A stretch of 64,000 nt of DNA, taken from assembly GCA_963717075.1 (NCBI GenBank), contig CAVQVI010000027.1, positions 496,001 to 560,000 of the forward strand, read 5' to 3'. The notes beneath the pieces were generated by a model. That model made no database searches. It saw nothing but the letters and a program-made list of their open reading frames with translations, and was not told where the DNA came from. This DNA comes from JBGOTP01 sp963717075. Lineage in GTDB: Bacteria; Acidobacteriota; Vicinamibacteria; Vicinamibacterales; CAVVIG01. This document shows, piece after piece, positions 14,674 to 23,745 of the stretch. The translations under genes were made by a program, and so were the position numbers. Each line of letters opens with the position of its first letter. Position 1 is the stretch's first letter.

Positions 14674-15489
14674 CTAGGCGGATGCCGGAGCGGCTTCGCG
14701 CGCGCGCCGCACAGGGCGCGGCGGCTGCCGCGGACCGTCCTTGCCGGATCCGTCCGTGGTGCCCTCGTCACCGCCGCCACGCGAGTCTTCCGCATCGGCC
14801 GATTCCTTCATGCCCCGGCCGCTCATGACGGCATCGGCAATCCGTCCAGCAAACAGGCGGATGGAGCGCAGGGCGTCGTCGTTGCCCGGAATGATGAAAT
14901 CCACTTCGTCGGGATCGCAGTTGGTATCGACGATGCCCAGCACCGGAATCTTGAGCTTGCGCGCCTCGTCGACGGCAATCTTTTCCTTCTTCGTGTCGAC
15001 CACGAAGACGGCGTCGGGCAGTCGGGACATGCCGCGGATGCCTTCGAGGTTCTTGGTGAGCTTCCGCCGCTCTTTCTCGTTGCGGGCGATTTCCTTCTTC
15101 GAGAGCGTGTCGTAGCGGCCGTCGGTCGCCATGGTCTCGATGTCGCGAAGACGCCCGAGGCTGCGCTGAATGGTCGCGAAGTTGGTGAGCAAACCGCCCA
15201 ACCAGCGCTCGTTGACGTAGAACATGCCGCAGCGCTGCGCCTCTTCCGCGATGACGTCCTGAGCCTGACGCTTGGTCCCAACAAACAGGATCGTACGGCC
15301 CTCGGCTGCAAGTCGACTGACGAACTCTTCGGCTTCGTGGAAGAGCTTGACGGTCTTGCCAAGGTCGATGATGTAAATGCCGTTTCGTTCCCCGAAGATG
15401 TACTCCTTCATCTTCGGATTCCACCGCTTCGTCTGGTGGCCGAAATGGACCCCCGCTTCCAGCAAATCCTTCATCGCGATCGCGGCCAA
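14674..15489 (-). CDS. rpsB: 30S ribosomal protein S2
   Basis: A 271-residue S2. Signatures are MKDLLEAGVHFGHQTKRWNP near the start, FVGTKRQAQDVI, RWLGGLLTNFATI, RLPDAVFVVDTKKE and GIVDTNCDPDEVDFIIPGND. The C-terminal 40 residues are an acidic and Arg-rich tail (RGGGDEGTTDGSGKDG), longer than in E. coli. A TTG start at 15489 is chosen because AGGAGG lies 6 nt upstream; the ATG at 15474 is an alternative. The gap to rpsI (about 100 bp) holds CTGAAAGC-type repeat sequence. Confidence 0.95.
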   Translation of the reverse strand: MAAIAMKDLLEAGVHFGHQTKRWNPKMKEYIFGERNGIYIIDLGKTVKLFHEAEEFVSRLAAEGRTILFVGTKRQAQDVIAEEAQRCGMFYVNERWLGGLLTNFATIQRSLGRLRDIETMATDGRYDTLSKKEIARNEKERRKLTKNLEGIRGMSRLPDAVFVVDTKKEKIAVDEARKLKIPVLGIVDTNCDPDEVDFIIPGNDDALRSIRLFAGRIADAVMSGRGMKESADAEDSRGGGDEGTTDGSGKDGPRQPPRPVRRAREAAPASA

Positions 15490-15589
15490 ACAGTCCTCCT
15501 CAACATGGCTCTCAGCTTTCGGCTTTCAGCTTCAGTGACCCTGAGAACCCAGCCGGCAGCTGAGCGCTGACACCTGAAAGCCGCCGTCA

Positions 15590-15982
15590 CTAACGTTTAC
15601 TGAACTGGAAGCGCTTTCGTGCGCCCGCCATCCCGTACTTCTTGCGTTCCTTCGCGCGTGCGTCGCGCGTCAGGAGGCCCTCTTCCTTGAGCCGCTTGCG
15701 GAGCTCGACGTTGTACCGCACGAGTGCGCGGGCAATGCCGAGCCTCACCGCGCCAGCCTGGCCCGAGACGCCGCCGCCAGCGACGGTGGCCAGAATGTCG
15801 AACGTGTCTGCGGTTTCTGTCAGGAGCAGCGGCTGGCGAATTTGGGTGCGGAGCGCTTCGGTGGGGAAGAACGCATCGAAGGCGCGGGCGTTGACGGTAA
15901 CGGCCCCGGAGCCGGGGCGGAGAAACACGCGAGCGGTCGAGGTCTTACGGCGACCGGTTCCGTAGTACTGAACTGCTGCCAC
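15590..15982 (-). CDS. rpsI: 30S ribosomal protein S9
   Basis: A 130-residue S9, normal length. It opens with QYYGTGRRKTSTARVFLRPG and ends in the basic tail ARKRFQFSKR, whose last residues reach the P-site tRNA. GGGVSGQAGAVRLGIARAL in the middle is the family signature. The start is GTG at 15982, three bases after the rplM stop; rplM-rpsI pairing is nearly universal in bacteria. Confidence 0.95.
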   Translation of the reverse strand: MAAVQYYGTGRRKTSTARVFLRPGSGAVTVNARAFDAFFPTEALRTQIRQPLLLTETADTFDILATVAGGGVSGQAGAVRLGIARALVRYNVELRKRLKEEGLLTRDARAKERKKYGMAGARKRFQFSKR

Positions 15983-15984
15983 GT

Positions 15985-16422
15985 TTAGGCGACCTCGAGA
16001 GTGGAGGGTTTCTGCGCCGCGTGCGGGTGGTTCGGACCGGCGTACACTTTCAATTTGCGATACATCGCCGCGCCCAGCGCGGTCTTGGGCAGCATGCCGT
16101 GGACGGCGTCTTCGACAAGACGCTCCGGATGGAGTTGCCGTACGCTGCGCGCGCGGGTTTCCCGTAGCCCACCCTCGTAGCCGGAGTGCTGACGATAGAT
16201 CTTCTGGTCTTCTTTGCGGCCGGTGAGTTTCACCTTGGCTGCGTTGACCACAATGACGTGATCGCCGGTGTCGATGAACGGCGTGTAGGTTGCCTTGTGC
16301 TTGCCCTGCAGCAGTCGCGCCGCCACCGTGGCGAGGCGACCGAGGACCCGCCCATCGGCATCGATGATGTGCCAGCGACTGTTCTCCGCGACGTGCGTCG
16401 CGGTGGCTACGAAACTAGACAT
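15985..16422 (-). CDS. rplM: 50S ribosomal protein L13
   Basis: A 145-residue L13 from the ATG at 16422; codons further upstream in the frame are the leader. Signatures: WHIIDADGRVLGRLATVAA, FIDTGDHVIVVNAAKVKLTG, YRQHSGYEGGLRE and VHGMLPKTALGAAMYRKLKVYAG. It heads the minus-strand translation operon, driven by a near-consensus promoter at 16583-16611. The leader of roughly 150 nt could host autoregulation, since L13 represses its own operon in E. coli; this is inference. Confidence 0.95.
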   Translation of the reverse strand: MSSFVATATHVAENSRWHIIDADGRVLGRLATVAARLLQGKHKATYTPFIDTGDHVIVVNAAKVKLTGRKEDQKIYRQHSGYEGGLRETRARSVRQLHPERLVEDAVHGMLPKTALGAAMYRKLKVYAGPNHPHAAQKPSTLEVA

Positions 16423-16540
16423 TGCGTGTGCACCCGCGGGAATCGAGCCCACGTTCTCGACGGGCCGCATGTTCCGACCCGCTCCAATTCGTCCCGAGAA
16501 CCGTTGTTTGGGGATCCGGACTGGCCCGCGGTTTCTCCCG

Positions 16541-16557
16541 CCGGACCCTCGGTCCGG
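16541..16557 (-). promoter_or_regulatory. Hairpin in the rplM leader
   Basis: A perfect 7-bp stem CCGGACC/GGTCCGG closed by a 3-nt loop lies about 20 nt after the predicted rplM start site. It has no T run, so it is a structure of the 5' leader and not a terminator; ribosomal-protein control is possible but unproven. Confidence 0.45.
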
Positions 16558-16582
16558 ACGGCGCGGACAACGGCAAACCCAA

Positions 16583-16611
16583 ATCATACGGACCTTTGTA
16601 GGCACTGTCAA
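16583..16611 (-). promoter_or_regulatory. Near-consensus sigma-70 promoter of the rplM operon
   Basis: On the minus strand a perfect TTGACA (16611-16606), a 17-nt spacer and TATGAT (16588-16583). Transcription should start near 16576, leaving about 150 nt of leader before L13. This is the best promoter in the window. Confidence 0.85.
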
Positions 16612-16711
16612 GCACCGTGCCCCATTGTCCGATAAGCAGAGTGATCTCCTCGACCATGGCACGCGCCGTGGCGGTGATTGTCAGACGGAACTGTAATCGG
16701 AAGGGCAAGGA

Positions 16712-16737
16712 CTGCGGCGGGGCTCGTCGCAGTTTTT
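16712..16737 (+). terminator. Plus-strand Rho-independent terminator ahead of pilM
   Basis: CTGCGGCG (16712-16719) pairs with CGTCGCAG (16725-16732), with one G-U pair and a 5-nt loop, followed by five T. No plus-strand gene ends here, since rplM is divergent. It is either an attenuator in the pilM leader or the 3' end of a short plus-strand RNA beginning in the rplM-pilM gap. Of the 397-base gap, I recognise only the rplM promoter, the leader hairpin and this structure. Confidence 0.65.
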
Positions 16738-16819
16738 GTCATGTTTCTACCAAAATGTTGCCGTTTACACGGGGAAATGCCAAAAACGGTTTGGTACCTG
16801 CTTTGTAACCTCGAGGGCC

Positions 16820-17890
16820 ATGATGTTCGGTCTCGGAAGAAATAAAGCGGTCGTCGGCCTCGACATTGGCTCGAGTGCCGTGAAAGCCGTCGAGCTGAAG
16901 GCCGTGGGCAAAGGCTATCGCGTGGCGGCGTTCGCCCACGAACCCCTTCCATCCGACAGCATTCTCGATGGCGCGATTATCGACGGCGCGGCCGTGGCCC
17001 AGGCGATCGCCCGCCTCTTCGAGAATAAGGCGTTCAAAACCAAGGAAGTGGCCGCGTCGCTTTCCGGCAACGCCGTCATCGTCAAGAAGATCAACCTGCC
17101 GGTTATGACCGAAGCCGAGCTTGGCGATTCGATCTATTGGGAAGCTGAACAATACATCCCCTTTGATATCCAGGACGTGAATCTCGATTATCAGATTCTC
17201 GATCCTGGAACGGGCGCCGACTCGACCGGCACCATGGACGTCCTGCTGGTCGCCGCGAAGAAGGAAAAGATCGCCGACTACACCGGCGTCATCGCCCAAG
17301 CCGGCCGCGTGCCGGTGGTGGTGGACGTGGACGCGTTCGCGCTGCAGAACGCCTACGAGATGAACTACGGTCCAGAGGCCGGCGCGGTCGTCGTCCTGCT
17401 CAATGCCGGCGCGAGTGCGATCAACATCAACATTCTGAGCGGCCGACAGTCGCTCTTTACGCGTGACGTTTCCATGGGGGGTAACGCGTATACGGAAGCG
17501 TTGCAGAAGGAACTCAACCTCACATTCGACAGCGCGGAGCTGGCCAAGAAGGGAGAACCGGTCGAGGGCGTCGCGTACGACGATGTCCGGCCCGTCCTGC
17601 ACGCGGTGACCGAGAACGTGCTGCTCGAAATACAGAAGACGTTCGACTTCTTCAAAGCGACGGCGGCGTCGGACCGGATCGACCGGATCCTGCTGAGCGG
17701 CGGCGCCTCGTCGGTGGATGGATTGGCCGAGGCCATCGGGGAACGCCTGGGCGCGCCGGTTGAAATGTTCGATCCGTTCAGAAAGATCGCGTTCGATGCC
17801 GATAAGCTCGGCGTCCACGATTTGGAGCGGCTTGCGCCGATCGCGGCCGTCGCCGTGGGTCTCGCATTGAGACGGGTGGGGGATCGATGA
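16820..17890 (+). CDS. pilM: Type IV pilus assembly protein PilM
   Basis: A 356-residue actin-like cytoplasmic protein of the pilus alignment complex. It begins with VVGLDIGSSAVKAVELK (phosphate-1 loop), then AASLSGNAVIVKKINLP, YWEAEQYIPFDIQDVNLDYQ, the MDVLLVAAKKEKI stretch and LLSGGASSVDGLAEAI near the C-terminus. The start is one of two adjacent ATGs (16820 or 16823). Its stop overlaps pilN (ATGA). It heads the pilMNOPQ operon. Confidence 0.95.
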   Translation: MMFGLGRNKAVVGLDIGSSAVKAVELKAVGKGYRVAAFAHEPLPSDSILDGAIIDGAAVAQAIARLFENKAFKTKEVAASLSGNAVIVKKINLPVMTEAELGDSIYWEAEQYIPFDIQDVNLDYQILDPGTGADSTGTMDVLLVAAKKEKIADYTGVIAQAGRVPVVVDVDAFALQNAYEMNYGPEAGAVVVLLNAGASAININILSGRQSLFTRDVSMGGNAYTEALQKELNLTFDSAELAKKGEPVEGVAYDDVRPVLHAVTENVLLEIQKTFDFFKATAASDRIDRILLSGGASSVDGLAEAIGERLGAPVEMFDPFRKIAFDADKLGVHDLERLAPIAAVAVGLALRRVGDR

Positions 17891-18597
17891 TCAAGATCAA
17901 TCTCCTTGTCGCCGAGCGGAAGGTTGCCCCGGCGAAGAAGAGTTTCAGCTTCCAGAGCGGCCAGAAGATCACGATCGGCTGCAGCGTGCTCCTGATTGCC
18001 ACGGCGCTGTTCGTCGGGTGGCGGTACTGGGCCGTGACGCAGGAATCAGCCAATCTGGATCAAGAGATCACCGCCGCGCAGAAGGAGGCCGTCCGGCTGC
18101 AGTCGATCATCACGCAGGTCCAGCAGTTCGAGCAGCGCAAGGGGCAGCTGCAGCAGCGCGTCACTCTTATTGAGCAGCTGCGAAAGGATCAGAACGGTCC
18201 CGTGCATATGCTCGACCAGATCAGCCGGGCGCTCCCGCCGATGTTGTGGCTGACCGAGCTGAAGCAGACCCCTGCCAATCCGAACGAGGTCGTCATCAAC
18301 GGGAAGTGCACGAGCCTGACCGCGCTCACCGACTTCGTCGGAAGTCTGGAGGCATCGGGTTACTTCAAGAAATCCGTTGAGATCGTGAATAGCCAGACCG
18401 AAACCGGCACTGCCCCCGCGGGCGAACTCGTGAGCTTCAGCGTTCGCGCGCTGTTCCAACGGCCGACTGAACCGGCAGCGCGGCCCGTGTCTCCCAGGCC
18501 GGCCGTGGGGGGCGCACCTGCGCCCGGTGCTGCCGCGCCGAGTGGAGCCCAGGGGCACGTAAAGAACGCCGGGGGAGACCCCGATAGGGCGGGGTAA
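17887..18597 (+). CDS. pilN: Type IV pilus assembly protein PilN
   Basis: A 236-residue bitopic inner-membrane protein. The N-terminus starts with MIKINLL, the conserved segment that docks into PilM. A transmembrane helix follows at about 30-50 (TIGCSVLLIATALFVGWRYW), then a coiled coil (residues 55-105, with AAQKEAVRLQSII) and a ferredoxin-like domain with SLTALTDFVGSLEASGYF. A Pro/Ala-rich tail ends the protein. It overlaps pilM by 4 bases. Confidence 0.9.
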   Translation: MIKINLLVAERKVAPAKKSFSFQSGQKITIGCSVLLIATALFVGWRYWAVTQESANLDQEITAAQKEAVRLQSIITQVQQFEQRKGQLQQRVTLIEQLRKDQNGPVHMLDQISRALPPMLWLTELKQTPANPNEVVINGKCTSLTALTDFVGSLEASGYFKKSVEIVNSQTETGTAPAGELVSFSVRALFQRPTEPAARPVSPRPAVGGAPAPGAAAPSGAQGHVKNAGGDPDRAG

Positions 18598-18600
18598 TCG

Positions 18601-19218
18601 ATGGATATCAGCCTCACGAAACTTCCGTGGTACGGACAGGTCGGCGCATTTGTCGTCCTGGCGGTGGCCGCCGCGTTCGCGTTCTACTACTACTACGAGA
18701 AGCCGGCGCGGGTCGACATGTTGTCACGTCAGGCGCAACTCAAGACCATCAAAGCCAACATTTCAAAAGGTCTGACGACGGCCAAGAAGCTCGACGAATT
18801 TCGCACGCAAGTCGACGATCTCGAAGCGCGTCTGAGCAATCTCAAGGCGGTGCTGCCGGAGGAAAAAGATGCCGCCGACCTGCTGCGCAGCATGCAGAAC
18901 GTGGCGGTGCAGTCGAACCTCACGATTAAGGGGTTCAAGCCTGCAGCTCCCGTCACGCAGGAACTGCACGCCGAGTGGCCGATCGCGCTCGAACTCGACG
19001 GCACCTATCACAATCTCGCCGTATTCTTCGACCGCATCGGCAAGTTCACTCGCATCGTCAATATCAGCGGCTTGGCGATCCAGAACAAGAGCAAAGCCGC
19101 GCCGAATTCCACGATCACCGCGAAATGTGTCGCGACAACATTCGTGCTGCTGGACCCGATGACAGCAACCAAAGCCAAGCCAAAGCCGAAGCCGGCCCCA
19201 CCGAAGAAAGCAGCCTAA
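18601..19218 (+). CDS. pilO: Type IV pilus assembly protein PilO
   Basis: A 205-residue partner of PilN: a transmembrane helix at about 12-30 (GAFVVLAVAAAFAFYYYYE), a coiled coil with LDEFRTQVDDLEARLSNLKA, and a C-terminal domain containing DGTYHNLAVFFDRIGKFTRI, the typical PilO signature. A Lys/Pro/Ala-rich tail ends it. PilN and PilO form the heterodimer that links PilM to PilP and the secretin. Confidence 0.93.
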   Translation: MDISLTKLPWYGQVGAFVVLAVAAAFAFYYYYEKPARVDMLSRQAQLKTIKANISKGLTTAKKLDEFRTQVDDLEARLSNLKAVLPEEKDAADLLRSMQNVAVQSNLTIKGFKPAAPVTQELHAEWPIALELDGTYHNLAVFFDRIGKFTRIVNISGLAIQNKSKAAPNSTITAKCVATTFVLLDPMTATKAKPKPKPAPPKKAA

Positions 19219-19221
19219 CCT

Positions 19222-19791
19222 ATGCGAGCCGAGTTCCTCGTTCTCGTTTTGGGTCTTGCACTGCCTCCCGTCGGCTGCTTTGAGTCGTCGCCGACACCGG
19301 CCGCGTCGTCAAGGGCTGCGGCTGCAACCGCGGGAAAGACGGCGGCTTCGACGCCTGGGAAGACGGCGGCTCCCGGCGCCACGCCGGACGCGGCACCTTC
19401 TGCGTCCGTGCCGGCGGCACCGACGCCTCAGGAGGCAGCGTACACCTATCAGGCCGACGGGAGGCGTGATCCGTTCCTGAACCTGCTCAACGGCGGCGTC
19501 AATGCGCCGCGCTCTGCCACGCAGCGGGGCGAGGGTGTCGCCGGGCTCGCCGTCAACGAGATCGCGGTTCGCGGGCTCGCCCAGATGAGCGGCAGGCTTG
19601 TCGCGTTGGTACAGGGACCGGATGGCCGGAACTACAACGTGCATCAAGGCGACAAGCTCGCGGACGGCAGCGTGAAGTCGATTACCCCGGAGGGTTTGGT
19701 GATCATGCAGGACGTGAACGACCCATTGTCGACCGCGAAGCAGCGGGAGGTTCGAAAGCTGCTGCGTTCGGTGGAGGAAGCCAAACCGTGA
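19222..19791 (+). CDS. pilP: Type IV pilus assembly lipoprotein PilP
   Basis: A 189-residue lipoprotein. The signal peptide ends at LALPPVGCF with the lipidated cysteine near residue 19. A long Ala/Pro-rich linker follows, then GRRDPFLNLL, the RDPF box typical of PilP, and the small beta domain with LAVNEIAVRGLAQMSGRLVA, YNVHQGDKLADGSVKSI and REVRKLLRS. PilP binds PilNO and the periplasmic part of PilQ. Its stop overlaps pilQ. Confidence 0.92.
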   Translation: MRAEFLVLVLGLALPPVGCFESSPTPAASSRAAAATAGKTAASTPGKTAAPGATPDAAPSASVPAAPTPQEAAYTYQADGRRDPFLNLLNGGVNAPRSATQRGEGVAGLAVNEIAVRGLAQMSGRLVALVQGPDGRNYNVHQGDKLADGSVKSITPEGLVIMQDVNDPLSTAKQREVRKLLRSVEEAKP

Positions 19792-21690
19792 CTGCGACCA
19801 GAGCACTTATTCTCTCCATGACCGTGGCGGGTGCGGCCACGCTCATGGATGTGCCGGGCTTCGCCGCCGGCGGGAGGGCGGCCTCCGACGTTCGCTTGAA
19901 AACGATCACCTCGCGCTTGAGCGCCCGCGGCGCGTCTCTTGTGATTGAAGCCACCGAGCCTGTGCCCTATGTGGCCACGCAGCCCGATCCACTGACGCTC
20001 GTGCTCGATCTTCGCAACGTGGCGTCGGACGGTGTGGCCAACAGAGTGCCCGTTAGTACCGAGTGCGCTCATCGCCGGTGTGCAGCTTGAAGCGGCGGAT
20101 TCGATGGGATCGACTGTGTCGCGCATTCGTGTGCTCCTGACGCAGGCGGCCCCTCATCGAGTGCGCAGCGAACGCAACAACATCGTCGTCGATTTCGACA
20201 AGACCGCTGAGCGGAGTGTGTATGCCTCGCCGGTCGCGCCACGAGAGCCCCCGAATGCCATGCGTGCGCTCGCCCAGCCAAACGCGCTTGCCGCAAGGGA
20301 GGCGGCCGTCGACGCGATCCGGGCTATTGGTCTGGCGCCATCGATGTCAGCGCCCGCGCGTGCTGCGGTCCCGACGGCGGCCGCGTTTCCGGCGCCAGCT
20401 GCTGCCGGGCAGCAGCCCGCGAGCACAACCGGCCTCGCGCAGCAGGAGACCGCGAGAAAGTACACGGGAGCGCTGAGCAACTGGACCCTCGAGGACGCCG
20501 ATTTGCGCGGCACGCTCAAACTGATCCAGGACATCAGTGGCCTCAACATGGTCGTCGACCCCGGCATCACCGGCAAGGTCACGTTGTTTCTCACGCAGGT
20601 GCCCTGGGACCAGGCGCTCGACGTCATTCTCAAGATGAACAAGCTCGGCGTCATCGTCGAGGACTCGATCGTGCGGATCGCCTCGCTTTCGGTCCTCGCC
20701 GACGAGGAAGTGCAGCGACGCAAGCTGACCGACGAACAGGCGCTCTCGGGCCAGCTGATCACCGCGAACAAGACGCTCAGCTACTCGAAGGCCGCCGACA
20801 TGCAGCCCCTGCTCAAGAATCTGCTGTCCACACGCGGTCAGGTCCAGGTCGATGTGCGGACGAACACGTTGATCATCACCGACCTGCAGGGCCGGGTCGA
20901 CAATGTCGTGACCCTGGTTGGAACACTCGATCGCGCGCAGCCGCAGGTGGAGATCGAAGCCCGTATCGTTCAGACGGACAGCGAAACCGCGCGGGCGCTC
21001 GGCATCCAGTGGGGATTCAACGGCAGGGTCTCTCCAGCTCTTGGGAACACCACCAACCTGGCGTTTCCGAACAGCGGCAGCCTCGCGGGCCGCGTGCCTG
21101 GGGTGGGGGTGAGTCCCGGCACCGCGGTCAACCTTCCCGCGGCGGGTGCGACGAGCGGCGTTGGCTTGGCGCTCGGGTCGATTAATGGGGCCTTCAACCT
21201 CGACGTGGCCCTGACCGCGATCGAGACGAACCGGAAGGGGAGAGTGCTCTCCACGCCGAAGGTCTCAACGCTCAACAACGTCGAGGCGGAGATTGCGCAG
21301 GGCGTGCAGGTGCCCTATCAGACGACGGCGAACAACACCGTCACGACGAATTTCAAGGATGCCGCGCTCACACTGAAAGTGAAGCCCCAGATTACCGAGG
21401 CCGGGACCGTCATCATGCAGATCTCGGTGGACAACGGCTCGGAAGGCGCCAAAACGTACAACGGCATTCCTTCGATCAACACCCAGCGCGCGAATACGAC
21501 GGTGCTCGTGAGCGACGGCGAGACGACCGTGATCGGTGGCATCTTTCAAGGCAACGAAAGCAAAACCGTAAACGGCACTCCGGGTCTGATGCGCGTGCCG
21601 ATCATAAAGTGGCTGTTCAAGAGCGAGTCCATCAACGACCGAAATACGGAGCTCCTCATCTTCATCACTCCGCGTATCGTCCGGAAATAG
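19788..21690 (+). CDS. pilQ: Type IV pilus secretin PilQ (one-base frameshift in AMIN domain)
   Basis: The gene is split. The first frame (19788-20090) gives a signal peptide and the start of the AMIN domain (PLTLVLDLRNVASDG). From about 20055 the +1 frame carries on with SALIAGVQLEAADSMG and runs to 21690. One C too many near 20058 accounts for it. The downstream part has the secretin/STN N0 domain (VTLFLTQVPWDQALDVIL), N1 (LLSTRGQVQVDVRTNTLIIT), and the secretin pore (VLSTPKVSTLNN, GETTVIGGIF, VPIIKWLFKS, LLIFITPRIV). The total of about 630 residues is normal for PilQ, so the break is probably a sequence error. Confidence 0.9.
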
Positions 21691-21710
21691 GTGAGGACAC
21701 GAGGCATCCC

Positions 21711-22340
21711 ATGCGAAACGTCAGATATCTCGTCCATCTCTTCGGGCTGGTCGCGCTCGTCGCGGCCGGCACATCATGCGGATCCATTGCCCGACAGGGC
21801 CGCTCGCCAGTGTACCTGGTAGTCGACAAGCTGGAAGGCAGGCGCGGGGGACTCGCGAGTGCAACCTTCGGCAGCCCAGTTGCGTCAGACGTGGTGACCA
21901 ACGTGACGTCTCCGGCCCCGTGCACGACCGTCTCGCCCTGTCCGACCGTGTTCGCGGACAACGGCCAGGTGACACTCCGCGCGCAGTTGAAGGATCCCCT
22001 GTCGCCCGTCGATCCGACGCCGACCAACGATGTCACCATCACGCGCTATCACGTGGCCTATCGCCGGTCCGATGGCCGCAATACGCAGGGCATCGACGTG
22101 CCGTTCGCGTTTGACGGGGCGACGACCGGAACGGTCCGCATCGGATCCACGGCCACATTGCCGTTTGAGCTCGTGCGGATTGTGGCGAAGGAAGAGACGC
22201 CCCTCGTGAACCTCACCCAGAGCCCCACGGTAGTGACGACCATCGCCGACGTGACTTTCTACGGCTTCGACCAGGCGGGGAATGCGATCACCGTTGCAGG
22301 CCTTATCCAGGTCGACTTCGGAAACTTCGGGGATTTCTAG
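21711..22340 (+). CDS. Putative lipoprotein, unknown function
   Basis: A 209-residue exported protein from the ATG at 21711. The leader LVHLFGLVALVAAGTSC ends in a cysteine, with a loose lipobox (GTSC). The mature part is beta-rich with no known domain: SPVYLVVDKLEGRRGG near the start, then DVTITRYHVAYRRSDG and FYGFDQAGNAITVAG near the end. It lies between pilQ and a PKD lipoprotein on the same strand with a 3-base gap to the latter, so it is probably part of the pilus operon or of its secretion-related tail. Confidence 0.7.
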   Translation: MRNVRYLVHLFGLVALVAAGTSCGSIARQGRSPVYLVVDKLEGRRGGLASATFGSPVASDVVTNVTSPAPCTTVSPCPTVFADNGQVTLRAQLKDPLSPVDPTPTNDVTITRYHVAYRRSDGRNTQGIDVPFAFDGATTGTVRIGSTATLPFELVRIVAKEETPLVNLTQSPTVVTTIADVTFYGFDQAGNAITVAGLIQVDFGNFGDF

Positions 22341-22343
22341 ACC

Positions 22344-23081
22344 ATGTCGAAAGCATGCTTCCGTTCACTCGTTCTGCTCTCCCTTGGGCTGGTCTCGGCG
22401 TGCACGGTCCAGAACTCAGACATCCCCGGTCTGAGTGGTCCGTCAGAGGGAACGGGCCCGCTTCAGGCGCCGGTGGTAACGCCCACGGCCCGCTTCTCGT
22501 TCTCGCCGTCGGCGCCGCCCGCCAATTCGCCCGTGCAATTCGACGGTACCGCGAGCTGCGTGGGCCCCGCGGATCCGAATGCCGTGACGCCCTGCGGCAC
22601 GGCCAGCGGGGCTATTACAGCCTACAACTGGAATTTCGGCGATGGAACCGGCGCATCAGGTCCGGTCGCCAGCCATGCGTATGGCGTCGCGGGGACGTAC
22701 GGCGTGACGCTCACCGTCGTCAACAGCAGCGGACGATCGTCGCCGCCGACATCGCATGCCGTGCCAGTTGCTGTCGGACTGGGTCCCACTGCGAATTTCA
22801 CGATCTCCCCGACAGATCCGGAGCCGCATTACTCAGTCGTCTTCAACGGTCAAACATCCACTCCAGGCACGGGGCACACGATACGGGCATGGAACTGGGA
22901 CTTTGGCGACGTATTCCCTCTTCCCCCTGGTGTCCCCCCACAGGCGACGACGGGATTGGTTGTGACCCACCAGTTCTTTGCGCCCGGCACCACAACCTAT
23001 ACGATTGTGCTGACCGTGGTCGATGAGGCGGGCCAGAGCAGCAGCACGACGAAGACCTTGACTGTGAAGCCGAAGTCGTAA
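22344..23081 (+). CDS. PKD-domain lipoprotein
   Basis: A 245-residue protein with lipobox LVSAC (Cys at 20). Two PKD repeats follow. The first (about 48-135) has AYNWNFGDGTGASG and YGVAGTYGVTLTVVN. The second (about 150-240) has AWNWDFGD and FFAPGTTTYTIVLTVVD. The WxFGDG pattern is diagnostic. PKD domains mediate surface adhesion or polymer binding. It is downstream of the pilus genes and 4 bases before the TPR gene. Confidence 0.88.
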   Translation: MSKACFRSLVLLSLGLVSACTVQNSDIPGLSGPSEGTGPLQAPVVTPTARFSFSPSAPPANSPVQFDGTASCVGPADPNAVTPCGTASGAITAYNWNFGDGTGASGPVASHAYGVAGTYGVTLTVVNSSGRSSPPTSHAVPVAVGLGPTANFTISPTDPEPHYSVVFNGQTSTPGTGHTIRAWNWDFGDVFPLPPGVPPQATTGLVVTHQFFAPGTTTYTIVLTVVDEAGQSSSTTKTLTVKPKS

Positions 23082-23085
23082 CCGG

Positions 23086-23745
23086 ATGTCGGACAACCCT
23101 CGGATCGAAGACCTTCGACGCCGGGTCCAGAAGGACCCGGCGTCGATTGCATTTGCGCAGCTGGCCGAAGAGTACCGGCGCGCCGGGCTGCGGCAGGAGG
23201 CGATCGACACCTGCCGGGCGGGGCTCGCGCGTCACCCCGGGTATCTCTCGGCACGGGTCACCCTCGGGCGGGCGCTGCTCGAACTGGGAGAACTCGACGA
23301 GGCGCAGCACCAATTGCAGACGGTTCTCAAGAGCGCGACCGAAAACCTCGCCGCTATTCGGGGTCTGGCCGAGATTCATCATGCCCGCGGTGCGCTGAAC
23401 GACGCGCTCATGTACTACAAGGCGGCACTCGCCCTAGCCCGTAATGATCCCGAGTTGGGTGAAATGGTTGCGGACCTGAGTAAACGCCTCGACCCGCAGC
23501 CCCGCCCGGACCCCGAGAACGGGCTGTCATTCGCACAGATGGAGCAGGAGCTTGCCCTTCACGCGGGGGGGCCGGCTCCACCTCTTGCGGCGGCGCAGTC
23601 CGCGCCGCCCTTGGTCGAAGAGGTTCAGGAGCCCGATTCCCGTCTCCAGGCCGCCGAACGCGCCGCTCATGTCGTGGCTGCGCTCGAGCAGTGGCTCACG
23701 GCCATCGCCGCCGACAATGTCGCACGCACCCAGCCTCGCGCTTGA
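23086..23745 (+). CDS. TPR-repeat protein
   Basis: A 219-residue protein. Residues 15-125 contain about three tetratricopeptide repeats: FAQLAEEYRRAGLRQEAIDT, SARVTLGRALLELGELDEAQ and IRGLAEIHHARGALNDALMY. A variable Pro-rich stretch and a final helix (VVAALEQWLTAI) follow. No signal peptide, so probably cytoplasmic. It overlaps the start of the M24 peptidase gene by 29 bases. A pilus-assembly role is possible from position but not shown. Confidence 0.8.
   Translation: MSDNPRIEDLRRRVQKDPASIAFAQLAEEYRRAGLRQEAIDTCRAGLARHPGYLSARVTLGRALLELGELDEAQHQLQTVLKSATENLAAIRGLAEIHHARGALNDALMYYKAALALARNDPELGEMVADLSKRLDPQPRPDPENGLSFAQMEQELALHAGGPAPPLAAAQSAPPLVEEVQEPDSRLQAAERAAHVVAALEQWLTAIAADNVARTQPRA

Noticed and set aside
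16792..16806. Sigma-54 type promoter (TGGTAC, N5, TTGTA) before pilM
   Set aside because: The -12 element lacks the GC and the start site would fall 2-4 nt from the ATG; other evidence for sigma-54 control is absent.
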